DNA of 64,000 nt from Streptomyces sp. NBC_01549 (GCF_026339955.1 NZ_JAPEPW010000001.1:186001-250000), one strand, 5' to 3'; positions 34,673 through 44,010 are shown, numbered from the stretch's first letter. Numbers and translations are program-made. The notes: generated by a model not told the origin, from the sequence alone.

Positions 34673-36006
34673 CGACCGGTGGCGCCGACTCCGTCCGTAC
34701 GGGGTCGGCGCACCGGGGTGAGCAGGGCCAGGACGGCGACGAGCACGCAGCAGGCGCCCGCGACCACACCCACCACCGCCGTACCGTGGCGCCCCGCGGC
34801 CCAGGTGAGGACGGCCGCGCCGGCCGGGGCCGCCGCGTAGTGCAGGGTCCAGAACGCCGAGGTGACCCGCCCGAGCAGATGCTCCGGCGTCACCTCCTGC
34901 CGCAGCGACATGGAGCACGTTCCCGCCACGCTCCCGAAGCCCAGGAAGACCGCGGTCAGGGCCGCGACGGCCGGCAGGCCGCGGGCCCAGCCCAGGCCCG
35001 CCAGCGCGCATCCGCACACCGCGACCGAACCGATCCAGGTCGGGCCGAAGCCCAGGCGTCGGCGTACCCGGGCCACCAGGAGGGCCCCGGCGATCGTGCC
35101 GAGCGCGCCGACCGCGAACACGGTGCCGACCGCGGCGTCGTCGCGGCCGAGATCGTGCTTGAGGTGGTAGATCAGCAGGTCGTTCAGGCCGAGCGTCAGG
35201 AAGCTGAAGAAGGACAGCAGGACGGTCAGCACGCGCAGCACCGGGTGCCGGACCAGGAAGGACACCCCGGCTAGCAGATCCGTCCACAGCCGCCGGACCG
35301 CTCCCGCTCGGGTCGCGGTTCCCGGTGCGGGGCGTGTGGTGCCCTTGAACCGTACGAAGCCGACGCAGACGGCCGACACCCCGAAGCTCGCCGCGTCCAC
35401 GCCGACGGCGGCGGCCGGGCCCAGCCACGCCGCCACCAGCCCCGCGCACACCGGGCCGACCACCCCTGCCGCCGCCGCGGTCGCGTTCAGCCTGCCGTTG
35501 GCCTCCGTGATCCGCTCCACGCCGACGAGGTTGCGGACGACGGTCACGTAGGCGACGGAGAACAGCATGCCGACAGCCTCGCACAGTGGCAGAACCACAT
35601 AGAGCAGCCAGATCCGCGGTCCGAAGACCCAGACCAGCGGAATGACCGCGTACAGCGCCATGCGGACCAGGTCGCAGGTCACGAGCAGTTTCCTGCGGTC
35701 CACCCGGTCGACGACGACCCCGGCGAAGACCCCGGTCACGACCGAGGCCGCCCCGCCGACGGCCGTCAACAGACCCATCTGCGCGACGGATCCGGTCGCG
35801 TGCAGCACGAGCAGCGGCAGGGCGATCAGGGCGAAGGAGTCCCCGAGGACCGACAGGGTCTGCGCGACCCAGAAGACACCGAAGTCCCGGTTCCGCCGCA
35901 GCGGTTGCGGCAGCACTTCGTCAGCAGTGGCTTCCGCGGCCCGCCCCGGAGGCCTGGGCTCTCTCCCTCGCCGCGCCCTGTACGTCACCGCGTCGGCCCC
36001 CGTCAC
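34651..36006 (-). CDS. MFS transporter, EntS-like
   Basis: A protein of 451 aa. The start is GTG 36006. After a basic tail, 12 membrane helices begin at FGVFWVAQTLSVLGDSFALIAL. The signature loop VVVDRVDRRKLLV and the LRQEVTPEHLLGRVTSAF segment are typical of the MFS_3/enterobactin-exporter-like group. The role is probably drug or siderophore efflux. It is convergent with the ABC exporter and overlaps it by 22 nt, so antisense interference at the 3' ends is possible. Confidence 0.87.
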   Translation of the reverse strand: MTGADAVTYRARRGREPRPPGRAAEATADEVLPQPLRRNRDFGVFWVAQTLSVLGDSFALIALPLLVLHATGSVAQMGLLTAVGGAASVVTGVFAGVVVDRVDRRKLLVTCDLVRMALYAVIPLVWVFGPRIWLLYVVLPLCEAVGMLFSVAYVTVVRNLVGVERITEANGRLNATAAAAGVVGPVCAGLVAAWLGPAAAVGVDAASFGVSAVCVGFVRFKGTTRPAPGTATRAGAVRRLWTDLLAGVSFLVRHPVLRVLTVLLSFFSFLTLGLNDLLIYHLKHDLGRDDAAVGTVFAVGALGTIAGALLVARVRRRLGFGPTWIGSVAVCGCALAGLGWARGLPAVAALTAVFLGFGSVAGTCSMSLRQEVTPEHLLGRVTSAFWTLHYAAAPAGAAVLTWAAGRHGTAVVGVVAGACCVLVAVLALLTPVRRPRTDGVGATGRQPLTPE

Positions 36007-36584
36007 CCGATCCAGTCGTCGACCAGCCTAGAGGAGCGGGTGCGCGAACCACCCCCACCTCGTGAGGAACAGCCATGTCGCGCTCATCGGCCTACTGACC
36101 CGTACCCGTGTCCTGCCCTGCCCTGCCCCGTGCCGACGGAGGAGTTGGACCTGATGGGGCTGGCGGTGGGCGGCCCGCGGAACGCGGTGGACAAGGTGCT
36201 GAAGGGGACACGGATGCAAACGTGACTGAATCTGCACAGCGAATTCGCAGCTGCGGCACGAGTGCGTTCTGTTGGTACGGAGTTGTCCTGGTCGGGCCTG
36301 CCGTGGCAATAGCTGTCGGCTTCCTGTGCGGGGCCACATGTAGAGAAACCGCCCCCAATTCGTGTGCATGCGTGCATGGATGAGTTGCCGACTGCTTCAA
36401 CTGCCTTGCTGGGAGCAGCGACCGACTGGATGCCGGGCACCCTCCGTGATTTGATCCTTCGCGCCGACGGGATCGCGCCAAGACGTCCGGAAACGGATGG
36501 CGCGCGCCCCCGGTCGCGGCCTACCAGCTATCCCAGCTTGGCCGCTCCCCCTTGTGGAACATCCATACGAAGGGCAGTTTCATC
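36007..36584. other. Gene-free stretch before the leader-peptide gene
   Basis: About 580 nt. Short open frames exist, but none has a ribosome site and a recognisable product. It probably contains the promoters of the divergent MFS gene and of the small peptide gene. I see no repeat or RNA gene here. Confidence 0.5.
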
Positions 36585-36794
36585 ATGAACTCCGCTCCCC
36601 AGGTTCAGACCCTTGAAATCTCTGACGCCGAGCTCGACACCGTCTCCGGCGGCCTGAGCCCGCAGGCCGGCATCGCCGCCGGCCCCACGGCGATCAGCAG
36701 CTCGGACCTCGTGGGTCAGCTCGGCGCGGTCAAGGACCAGGCCCTGGACACCGTCGGCCAGTACCACCAGGCTGGCGTCACCGTCTCCTTCTGA
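36585..36794 (+). CDS. Small peptide with double-glycine-type leader (orphan RiPP/bacteriocin precursor candidate)
   Basis: A peptide of 69 aa. ATG 36585 follows an AAGGGC. The N-terminal part, TLEISDAELDTVSGG, has the acidic helix and Gly-Gly end of class II bacteriocin or lanthipeptide leaders. The 46-residue remainder (LSPQAGIAAGPTAISSSDLV and a C-terminal VTVSF) contains Ser and Thr but no Cys, so lanthionine rings are not possible. No modification enzyme, C39 peptidase or dedicated transporter is visible within several kilobases. A perfect terminator hairpin follows 76 nt after the stop. It could be an exported peptide or a remnant of a larger cluster. Confidence 0.65.
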   Translation: MNSAPQVQTLEISDAELDTVSGGLSPQAGIAAGPTAISSSDLVGQLGAVKDQALDTVGQYHQAGVTVSF

Positions 36795-36870
36795 TCGCCA
36801 GATCACGGAACCTCCTCATCGCGGGATCGCCGATACCGGCAGCCTGACCGCCGATCGGCGTCCACAGCGA

Positions 36871-36910
36871 CAAGCCCCCTACCCGCGGGTCTCCGCCGGT
36901 AGGGGGCTTG
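36871..36910 (+). terminator. Perfect 13-bp terminator hairpin
   Basis: CAAGCCCCCTACC pairs perfectly with GGTAGGGGGCTTG around a 14-nt loop, shortly after the small peptide gene. It is a strong intrinsic-type terminator by Streptomyces standards, although no T-run follows. Confidence 0.8.
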
Positions 36911-37108
36911 ATCGTCAGGGGCTCTTGCCCTGGGTTTTGTCGGGGATCTTGGTGAGTTGGGTTTCGTCCCATGCGGGCAGTGGCCGTAGAGCCATAGGGC
37001 CTGCGGAACACTATCTGCTTGCATGACAGATGAGTTGGTAGAAGCGTCAGCGGAACTCAGGGCAGGCTGCCCATTGATCGGCCTTCTCACTACTGAGACG
37101 CTGATGGG

Positions 37109-37750
37109 GTGCCTGGACGCCACGGAGACCCCGAGCCATCACAGCAGTTCTCTGACGAGCAGATCGTCAATTGGTTGATCGACGAATGCCGCGACGTAGG
37201 GAATCGCATCTCAGCGCTCACAACTTCGGGCGACCGCATCCTCACAGCGGGCAGCACGGTGATCGCGCTCCTGGCCACCGTCGCGATCGGAGGGGGCAAG
37301 GGCTACCTGCTGATGTGGCTGCCCCTGGGCGTCTCCGTCGTCACGGTTTACGCGCTGTTCCTGAACAACCTGACCCGAGCACTGGTCGGATACAAGATCG
37401 GTCTTGAGAAGGAGATCGAAAAGCGAGCCGGCCTCCCACTCATCGCATGGCAGTCCCGCATCAATGTTGGTGCTGGCTCCAGCCATCATGTGAAGAGCAT
37501 TCTCATCATGGCTGTAGCGGTGTACGCGGGGAGCGCAGGACTCGGCCTCAGCCAGGCGCTTCACACACTGGAGCCCGGCGCCTGGGGCCATGAGCGGGCG
37601 TGGCTGTACATCGTGCTGACATCCGTCAGCATTTTGGCAGGTACCGCCGTCGCCGCCTACTGCTTGTGGATCCAGCGAGGCACACGCAAAGCCACGGAGC
37701 AGCGGGTTGGAGACATGTTCGCCGACGGTGGGCGAGCCGACGGCTCCTGA
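37109..37750 (+). CDS. Four-helix membrane protein of unknown function
   Basis: A protein of 213 aa. GTG start 37109 is uncertain. A cytosolic helix (IVNWLIDECRDVGNRISALT) precedes two membrane helices (AGSTVIALLATVAIGGG, LLMWLPLGVSVVTVYALFL). A charged middle region and two more helices follow (SILIMAVAVYAGSAGLGL, WLYIVLTSVSILAGTAVAAY). I do not recognise the family. Codon use is less GC-biased than the operons to the left, fitting accessory DNA. Confidence 0.65.
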   Translation: MPGRHGDPEPSQQFSDEQIVNWLIDECRDVGNRISALTTSGDRILTAGSTVIALLATVAIGGGKGYLLMWLPLGVSVVTVYALFLNNLTRALVGYKIGLEKEIEKRAGLPLIAWQSRINVGAGSSHHVKSILIMAVAVYAGSAGLGLSQALHTLEPGAWGHERAWLYIVLTSVSILAGTAVAAYCLWIQRGTRKATEQRVGDMFADGGRADGS

Positions 37751-37957
37751 GGCAAAGCCGCCTTGCCCGTACCGCCCCCCGGACATCAGCTTGGGAAGCT
37801 GCGGTCATTTGGGACTGGTTCGGGCGCCGACCCGGGCAAAAGCCCGCGGTTCGGCCACGTCGGGCCTGGCCGACCTTCACCGTGGTTCCCCGCTGGTCCC
37901 GGCCCTGTCTGGTGCGCTTGTGGTGCGTTCGTCGACGTCTCGCGTTACTCGGCAGGC

Positions 37958-38278
37958 CTACAGATCCACACGTGTTTCGTTGTTGCCCCGCCTGAGAATG
38001 ACGTGCGCCGGCCGGAACGGCAGACTGCGCAGAGTCGGCTCCAGGACCTTGAACAGAGCATCGGCATCGGGGCCATAGGCGTACACGGCGGCTTCGCCTC
38101 CCCCGAACTCGTTCCCGTCGACCTCCCCGACGCCTGCCTTCTCGGCCGCTTCCTCCATCGCCTGTTCGGCTTCGTAGATTCGCTTGCGCTGATCGACATC
38201 GCCGAAACCGTCAGCTTTTGGCGACAGTCGCGGTGGCGTGGCCTCAGGGCTGCGGATTTGGGGTCTCCGGTGACGCAT
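37958..38278 (-). CDS. Hypothetical protein, probably 5'-truncated
   Basis: The last 90 residues read as a compact domain: DQRKRIYEAEQAMEEAAEKA, then VGEVDGNEFGGGEAAVYAYG, PDADALFKVLEPTLRSLPF and a final RPAHVILR strand. This resembles a small Streptomyces family of unknown function. The N-terminal 20 residues are Arg/Pro-rich and no good ribosome site exists, so the true start may be lost. It runs divergently from the SHOCT gene. Confidence 0.5.
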   Translation of the reverse strand: MRHRRPQIRSPEATPPRLSPKADGFGDVDQRKRIYEAEQAMEEAAEKAGVGEVDGNEFGGGEAAVYAYGPDADALFKVLEPTLRSLPFRPAHVILRRGNNETRVDL

Positions 38279-38324
38279 TCTGGAGGTAGGGCGGTTTGCC
38301 CGCCGGCCGAAGAAGGTGATCGGC

Positions 38325-38603
38325 ATGATGTGGTACGACGGCTGGGGCTGGGGCGGCTGGTCCGCCATGGCCATCTTCATGGTGCTGTTCTGGGTGCTGG
38401 TGATCGCCGGTGTCGTCGTGCTCGTCCGTTACGTCACGGGCAGCCGTCACGGCCAGCAGGGCGGCGGCCCGCCCGTCTCCTCCGGTGAACCCAGGTGGGG
38501 AGGCACGCCGGCCGAGGAACTGCTCGCCGAGCGCTTCGCCCGCGGCGAGATCGACGAGGACGAGTACAAACGCCGGCTGACGCTGCTGCGGGAACACCGG
38601 TGA
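38325..38603 (+). CDS. SHOCT-domain small membrane protein
   Basis: A protein of 92 aa from ATG 38325 (AGAAGG upstream). A Trp/Gly-rich N-terminus (MMWYDGWGWGGW) leads into one membrane helix (FMVLFWVLVIAGVVVLVRYV). The C-terminus, EELLAERFARGEIDEDEYKRR, is a clear SHOCT motif. Such proteins often sit beside metal-efflux and Met-rich lipoprotein genes, as here. Confidence 0.82.
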   Translation: MMWYDGWGWGGWSAMAIFMVLFWVLVIAGVVVLVRYVTGSRHGQQGGGPPVSSGEPRWGGTPAEELLAERFARGEIDEDEYKRRLTLLREHR

Positions 38604-38891
38604 CTACGGCGGCATACCCCCGTGTGCCGCGGTCCGCGACCATCGCCCGCATTGCCGAGCTTGCCCGGAGCATCACGCTGAGCTGCTCGTCCCTGCGCCG
38701 TAGTTAACAGGAGCGCAGGGCCCGGTCCGGTGCCCAGAGCCCCGGGGCAGAGCTTGTGAGCCGTTCGTCGGCGGGTGCGGGCCGAATGGCCCCGGGTGTC
38801 GGCCGGCCGACCGCGGGAGGCTGGTCAGTAGAGACACCGGCGGCCGCAGTCCGGCGGCCACCGACGGGGGCCAGCCCCGGAGGTGATGAGC

Positions 38892-39689
38892 ATGATCCGC
38901 AGGCCTATACATGTCGCTGGTGTGGCGGCCCTGGCCCTGGCGGGCACCGTGGCCATCGGTGGCTGCGGCGGGAACGACAGCGCCTTTGTTGGTGGGGGCG
39001 CCATCAGTACCCCCGCCGTCTCGGCCAGCCCCAGCGCCCCGGGCAGCGGCACACCGAGCACTCCTGACGGCACTTCCACTCCGGCCGGCCCGACCAGCGG
39101 GTGGGGACCGGACCTGTGGAGCGACAACGAGGGCTCCAGCATGATGGGCGGCGACGGGGGCTCGTGGGGGCCCGGCATGATGGGCAACCGCATGATGGGC
39201 AACTGGTGGCTGCCTGGTACGGGCACCCGGGTACAGACCCTCGACCAGGCCCGCCAGCGGGCGACGGCGTTCGCCGACCGGCTCGGCCTGCGGGTCGGCG
39301 AGGTCATGCAGTTCTCCCGGAACTTCTACGCCGAACTGGAGATTTCCGGCGGCCACCTGGCCACCGAGGTCCTGGTCAACCCCGCCGACGGCGCCGTGCA
39401 GATCGAGTACGGGCCGGCGATGATGTGGAACACCGATTACGGCATGCACCACGGCAGCCGAAGCCAGGTCCGGATCTCGGCCACGCAGGCCCGGAGCATC
39501 GCCCAGCAGTGGCTCCGGGCCCACGGCAACACACTGACCGCGGGCGACCCGGAGCCCTACCCCGGCTACTACACACTGCACACCATGCGGGCTGGGAAGA
39601 TCAGCGGCATGCTGTCGGTCAATGCCTCCACCGGCCAGGTCTGGTACCACACCTGGCACGGCACCTACATCGCCACCAGCCAGCGGTAA
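38892..39689 (+). CDS. Met-rich secreted lipoprotein, PepSY-like
   Basis: A protein of 265 aa. ATG 38892 lies 8 nt after GGAGG; in-frame GTG/ATG codons at 38883/38886 are alternatives. The signal peptide ends in a lipobox (VAIGGC). A Ser/Thr/Pro linker is followed by a Met-rich part with repeated MMG and GMM (about 95-115) that could bind copper. A domain with DQARQRATAFADRLGLRVGE and RISATQARSIAQQWLR, plus VNASTGQVWYHTWHG, resembles PepSY repeats. The neighbourhood (SHOCT, P-type ATPase relic) also fits metal handling. Confidence 0.7.
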   Translation: MIRRPIHVAGVAALALAGTVAIGGCGGNDSAFVGGGAISTPAVSASPSAPGSGTPSTPDGTSTPAGPTSGWGPDLWSDNEGSSMMGGDGGSWGPGMMGNRMMGNWWLPGTGTRVQTLDQARQRATAFADRLGLRVGEVMQFSRNFYAELEISGGHLATEVLVNPADGAVQIEYGPAMMWNTDYGMHHGSRSQVRISATQARSIAQQWLRAHGNTLTAGDPEPYPGYYTLHTMRAGKISGMLSVNASTGQVWYHTWHGTYIATSQR

Positions 39690-39839
39690 CCCACAGCAGC
39701 GGCTGGCTGACCCCGTGAGGACAGAGCGCCGCGGTCCGTGTGGTCCACCTCGCGCCGCGGGCCGTGTACGGCGGCCGGCTGCTCATCACAGTGATGCTGA
39801 GCGGTACCTGTGAACGCGCTTTCGATCGGGCCCGGATGC

Positions 39840-40300
39840 TCTCCCCCGCACGAGGGTGAGGTCGCCCGCCTCGATCGCCGCGTCGTTGACGCCGTCCCCG
39901 ACCATGGCGACCGTACGGCCTTCCCTCGGCAGCCGCGTGACCACGTTCGCCTTGTCTCGGGGAGGACCTCTGCGATCACCTCGTCGATACCGGCGGTCTT
40001 GGCCACGGACTCGGCGACGAGCCGGTTGTCACCGGTCAGCAGAACCGGCCTGAGCCCGAGCCGGCGAAGTTCGGCCACGGCTTCGGCACTGGTCTCCTTG
40101 ATCGCGTCGGCGACGGTGAGGACACCGCGCTCCTCACCGTTCCACGCGACGGTGACTGCCGTACGCCCTTCGGCCTCCGCCGCGGACTTGACGACGGCGA
40201 GCTCGTGGGGCAGCTCGATGACCCACTGGGCGAGGATCTTTTCCCGGCCGACGAGCACCGCGTGCCCGTCTATGACGCCCTGGGCACGTACTTCTTCCAC
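39840..40300 (-). pseudogene. Copper/heavy-metal P1B-type ATPase relic
   Basis: The readable part covers the nucleotide and phosphorylation domains: DGHAVLVGREKILAQW, GRTAVTVAWNGEERGVLTVAD, LGLRPVLLTGDNRLVAESVA and IDEVIAEVLPE. After LPE the frame shifts by loss of one G. The other frame resumes with DKANVVTRLPREGRTVAMVG and GDGVNDAA. A second lesion joins NDAA directly to IEAGDLTLVRG, losing about 18 residues. The membrane helices and the DKTGT site are missing. At the 5' side the sequence switches to a methyltransferase on the other strand. Confidence 0.8.
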
Positions 40301-40312
40301 CCGCACGTCGGC

Positions 40313-40711
40313 GTTCAGCTCGCCTGCCTGGAACTCGGATCGGGCACCGGTCTGTTCACCACGCTGCTCGACAGCGCCTTCGAGCGGGTGATCAGCGCGG
40401 ATCTATCGGAACAGATGCTCCGCCAGGCCGTCGGCCGCTCACCGTTGCGAGTGCGGGCCGACGCCAGTGCTCTGCCCGTGGCCGACGCCCAGGTTGCGGT
40501 CATCGCGGCGATCGACATGCTCCTGTTCCCCGCAGAGACCGCTCGAGTCCTGGGCCCCGACGGCGTGCTGTTGTGGATCAACCAGCTCGGCGAGGACGGG
40601 CCGCTGTGTTTGCCCGCCGACGACGTCGCCGCCGCGCTGCCCGGACAGTGGCACGCCGTCGAGGCCCGGGCGGGCTGGGGCAGCTGGGCCGTCCTGCGCC
40701 GCCGGGTGTGA
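40313..40711 (+). pseudogene. SAM-dependent methyltransferase, 5'-truncated
   Basis: The frame holds motif I (CLELGSGTGLF), then RVISADLSEQMLRQA, DASALPVADAQV and a complete C-terminal end (GVLLWINQLGEDGPL, WHAVEARAGWGSWAVLRR). The N-terminal 40-60 residues expected for this family are absent. The frame instead runs back into antisense of the P-type ATPase relic. A chimeric product could still be translated, but it would lack the cap region. Confidence 0.65.
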
Positions 40712-40924
40712 CCGCGCCGACGGCGTCCGCCGACGCGGCAATGCGCGACGGTGGTGGTGCACAGCACTCGACGAGGACGGTCTCCGTGGCGGAGCGCGCT
40801 CCTGCGGATTCTGAGCTACTGCCCGATACGGTCCGTGCTCGTCCCAGTAGCGGTGGCAGTTGAGGGCCTTCCCGTCAGCCGGTCGCCGAGGTGAGAAGGC
40901 GGCGCCGCCGCCTGCGCCAGGCGA

Positions 40925-41587
40925 CTACGGCTTGGTGAGGCGTGGCGTGTAGTGGCCGAGGAACATGTCGACGCCGCCGGCGATCAGGCGATCGGTGAGG
41001 TCGTCGTCGATGGTCGTGCCGTAGGCGCTGAACACCAGGTGCGGGTAGAGCAGAAGCGAGTACAGCTGGAGGATGGCCACCTCGATGTCCGGGATGTCGA
41101 GCCGACCCTGGTCCACCAGGCGTCGCAACGCGTCGGCCACGGCGGGGTGGTGACGTTCCGGTCCCGCCTGCTGCCAGGCGGCGCCGAGTTCGGGGAAGCG
41201 GTGCAGTTCGCGGCTGACGACGTTGCGCAGGGCGAGAACGTCAGGGTTGGTACGCGTGCCGCGGACCCAGGCGTGGGCCGCGGCGGTGAGGGCTTCTCGC
41301 AGGTCATCAGCGTCAGCCAGGCCGTCGATCGCGGTGACCAGCGCGCCCCCGAGCGGAGCGTCGAGTGAGTCCTTGATGACCCCGATGAACAGGGCTTCCT
41401 TGTTGCCGAAGTGGTTGTAGACGGTCACCTTGGACACGCCCGCCGCCGTGGCGATCGCGTCCACGCTCGCCTCGAAGCCCTCACGCAGGAACAGCTCGCG
41501 GGCAGCCGCGACGATGGCCCGTCGCTTGGCCTCGGCGCGCGGCCCGGCGGGTGGCTGCTTGGCGACCGCGGCGTTCGTGGAGCTCAT
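40925..41587 (-). CDS. TetR-family repressor
   Basis: A protein of 220 aa. The N-terminal HTH contains FEASVDAIATAAGVSKVTVYNHFGNKEALF. The C-terminal ligand domain has the TetR_C-type segment LRNVVSRELHRFPELGAAW. It is transcribed divergently from an EmrB-type exporter, and the 275-nt gap holds two 19-bp operator-like repeats. It most likely represses both genes until a drug binds. Confidence 0.92.
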   Translation of the reverse strand: MSSTNAAVAKQPPAGPRAEAKRRAIVAAARELFLREGFEASVDAIATAAGVSKVTVYNHFGNKEALFIGVIKDSLDAPLGGALVTAIDGLADADDLREALTAAAHAWVRGTRTNPDVLALRNVVSRELHRFPELGAAWQQAGPERHHPAVADALRRLVDQGRLDIPDIEVAILQLYSLLLYPHLVFSAYGTTIDDDLTDRLIAGGVDMFLGHYTPRLTKP

Positions 41588-41609
41588 GACGGCAGCCTAC
41601 CCGACACCT

Positions 41610-41651
41610 GAACTGAACGGTTGAGTTCATATGAACTGAGCCGTACAGTTC
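41610..41651. promoter_or_regulatory. Two 19-bp operator repeats between tetR and the MFS exporter
   Basis: GAACTGAACGGTTGAGTTC (41610-41628) and GAACTGAGCCGTACAGTTC (41633-41651) are direct repeats, each itself an inverted repeat with GAACT/AGTTC arms. Between them AGTTCATATGAACT is a perfect palindrome. The centres are 23 bp apart, about two helical turns. The sites lie just upstream of tetR, consistent with autoregulation and control of the exporter. Confidence 0.82.
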
Positions 41652-41862
41652 AGTTCAAGTGGCCGCAGAGAGCTGCTTGCCGTGGCGTGAGCCTGCCCGC
41701 GTGTCCTCGCCATGGGTTCTCCAGGCTGCTGGGGGAGGGATCCGCCTCGTGCCTACACCGCACTGGGCGTCGCCGTAGCGCTCGTTTGCTCGCCCCGCTT
41801 GCCGGCCTGACCGCGCCGGCACGCGGCGTACACCCACCGCCTCTCCGGACCGAGGAGTCGTC

Positions 41863-43290
41863 ATGAGCCACGCCCGCTCCACCCTCCATGCGGAGCACGC
41901 CTCCGCGCCGCCCGCGCCCCGCCGCTGGCTGATGCTGGCGCTGCTTTGCGTGGCCCAGTTCATGCTCATCCTGGACGTCACGGTCGTGAACGTCGCCCTG
42001 CCCGACATGGCCGCCGACCTCCACCTCGGCCGCGAGGCCCTCACCTGGGTCATCACCGCCTACACCCTGTTCTTCGGCGGGCTGATGCTGCTCGGCGGCC
42101 GCCTGGCCGACGTACTGGGCGCCCACCGCACCGTGCTCGCCGGACTGGCGTTGTTCACGGCCGCCTCGCTCGTCACCGGCCTTGCCACAGGCGCTCCCAC
42201 GCTGATGAGCGGACGCGTCCTGCAGGGCATCGGCGCCGCCTTGCTGTCACCGTCGGCCCTCTCGATCGTCACCACCAGCTTCCACGGCGCCGAGCGGAAC
42301 AAGGCCCTTGGCGTGTGGGCGGCGCTCGGCGGCACCGGATCGGCCGCAGGCGTCCTGCTCGGCGGCGCCCTGACCGACGGGCCCGGCTGGCAGTGGGTGT
42401 TCTTCGTCAACGTCCCCGTCGGCGTCGTCGCGCTGGCGGCCCTGCCCGCACTGCTCCCGCGCCGCCTTCCGCAGCCCGCCCGGCTCGACCTGCCCGGCGC
42501 CATGCTCGTCACCGTAGGCACCGCCTCACTCATCTACGGCCTGGTACGGGCGGGTGACGCGGGATGGGCCAGCACGACGGCCGTCCTACCGCTGGTCGGC
42601 GCCCTCGTCCTGTACGCGGCGTTCGCCGCCGTCGAGCGCGTGAGCCGGGCTCCGTTGATGGACCTGCGCATGTTCACCCGGCGCCCGGTGCTGGCCGGAG
42701 CGTTCCTGATGCTCGTGGCCACCGCGCTGCTCATCGGGTTCTTCTTCCTCGGCTCGGTCTACCTCCAGCAGCAGCGCGGCTACAGCCCGCTCGCCACCGG
42801 TCTCGTCTTCCTGCCGGTCGCCGTGGCCACGGGTATCGGCGCCCACCTGGGATCGCAGCTGGTCAGCCGGATCGGCAGCCGTACGACCGCGGTGGCCGGC
42901 CTGGTGGTCACGGCGGCCGGAACGATGCCGCTGGTCTGGCTCCCCGCGGACGGCAGTGTGTACACGCGGCTGATGCCCGGCCTGGTCATCGCCTCGTTCG
43001 GCATCGGCGTCGTCTTCGTCACCGCCATCACCACCGCGCTCGCCCTGGTCGCCCCGGAGGAGGCGGGACTTGCTTCCGGGGTCGTCAACACCTTCCACGA
43101 AGTGGGCGGTTCGATCGGCGTCGCCGTGCTGTCCACCGTCGCCGCGTCCGGCATCGAACACGGGGCGGCCGACGGTTTCACCAGCGCCTTCACCCTCAGC
43201 GCGATCACCGCCGCGGCGAGTATGCTGATCGCCCTCGTCCTCGTACCGCACAGCAAGCCGCAGACGACCGGCGGCCCGCACGCGCACTGA
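41863..43290 (+). CDS. EmrB/QacA-type MFS drug exporter (DHA2)
   Basis: A protein of 475 aa with 14 expected membrane helices. ATG 41863 follows CGAGGAG. The DHA2 signature is clear: QFMLILDVTVVNVALPDM in helix 1, GGRLADVLGAHR, RVLQGIGAALLSPSALSIV and VLLGGALTDGPGWQWVFFVN. A short His-ended tail closes it. The divergent TetR gene suggests inducible efflux of a hydrophobic compound. Confidence 0.93.
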   Translation: MSHARSTLHAEHASAPPAPRRWLMLALLCVAQFMLILDVTVVNVALPDMAADLHLGREALTWVITAYTLFFGGLMLLGGRLADVLGAHRTVLAGLALFTAASLVTGLATGAPTLMSGRVLQGIGAALLSPSALSIVTTSFHGAERNKALGVWAALGGTGSAAGVLLGGALTDGPGWQWVFFVNVPVGVVALAALPALLPRRLPQPARLDLPGAMLVTVGTASLIYGLVRAGDAGWASTTAVLPLVGALVLYAAFAAVERVSRAPLMDLRMFTRRPVLAGAFLMLVATALLIGFFFLGSVYLQQQRGYSPLATGLVFLPVAVATGIGAHLGSQLVSRIGSRTTAVAGLVVTAAGTMPLVWLPADGSVYTRLMPGLVIASFGIGVVFVTAITTALALVAPEEAGLASGVVNTFHEVGGSIGVAVLSTVAASGIEHGAADGFTSAFTLSAITAAASMLIALVLVPHSKPQTTGGPHAH

Positions 43291-43315
43291 GGTGACTGCC
43301 GAACCGGCGTCGCGG

Positions 43316-43990
43316 CTAACGCTTGGCCTGGGTGATCCGCCACAGCCGACGCGGAAGTTCGCCCTCCTCGAAGGCGTCGACGCGGTGCATCTTCCAGCCC
43401 TGGGCGAGGCTCTTCAAGAGGGCCTCGTCGAAGAAGTGGACGGCGAAGCCGCCGTGTTCGTAGATGCGATCGCCGTGGTCGACGCCTTGGCCGTAATGGG
43501 CGTCGCCGGTGTGGCGGACGGTGTAGACGAGGAGGCCGCCCGGGCGTAGGACCCGGGCGATCTCGTCCATGGCGGCCCGGATCTCCTTCGTGGACAGGGC
43601 CATGCACAACAGCATGTGGGCGAACACGGCGTCCACGGAGGCGTCGGGCAGCGGCAGCGGGTCGCGTACGTCGTGGACGGTGGTCGTGATCCGGTCGGCG
43701 AGACCGGATTCCCTGGCGACTGCGGTGAGTTGCTCCAGGGCGGTGGCACTGAAGTCGGTGGCGTGCACGGTGAAACCCTTGCGGGCGAAGAACAGGGCGT
43801 CCCGGCCGTGCCCCGCGCCGAGTTCGAGCACCGTGCCCGCCCCGGCGGCACGGAAGACCTCGGCGGCATGACGTGCGGGTTCGGATGGCTCCATGCCGTA
43901 CATCTGCGGGTGCTGGGTGTAGGTCGCCTGCCAGTGGGCGCGCTGGGCATCGGCCACGGGCTTGTCGTCCGGGTTCTTCTGATTGCCCAT
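43316..43990 (-). CDS. Class I SAM-dependent methyltransferase
   Basis: A protein of 224 aa. Motif I is VLELGAGHGRDALFFA, followed by VHATDFSATALEQL, DVRDPLPLPDASVDAVFAHM and the post-motif LRPGGLLVYTVRHTGDAHYG. It resembles the tellurite/UbiE-type small-molecule methyltransferases. It is convergent with the MFS gene (25 nt between stops). The substrate is not known. Confidence 0.85.
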   Translation of the reverse strand: MGNQKNPDDKPVADAQRAHWQATYTQHPQMYGMEPSEPARHAAEVFRAAGAGTVLELGAGHGRDALFFARKGFTVHATDFSATALEQLTAVARESGLADRITTTVHDVRDPLPLPDASVDAVFAHMLLCMALSTKEIRAAMDEIARVLRPGGLLVYTVRHTGDAHYGQGVDHGDRIYEHGGFAVHFFDEALLKSLAQGWKMHRVDAFEEGELPRRLWRITQAKR

Positions 43991-44010
43991 GTTCGCCTCG
44001 TCGGTGCAGT

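Noticed and set aside
36108..36383. Open frame of 91 codons before the leader-peptide gene
   Set aside because: No ribosome site, compositionally odd, and no recognisable domain apart from one hydrophobic run.
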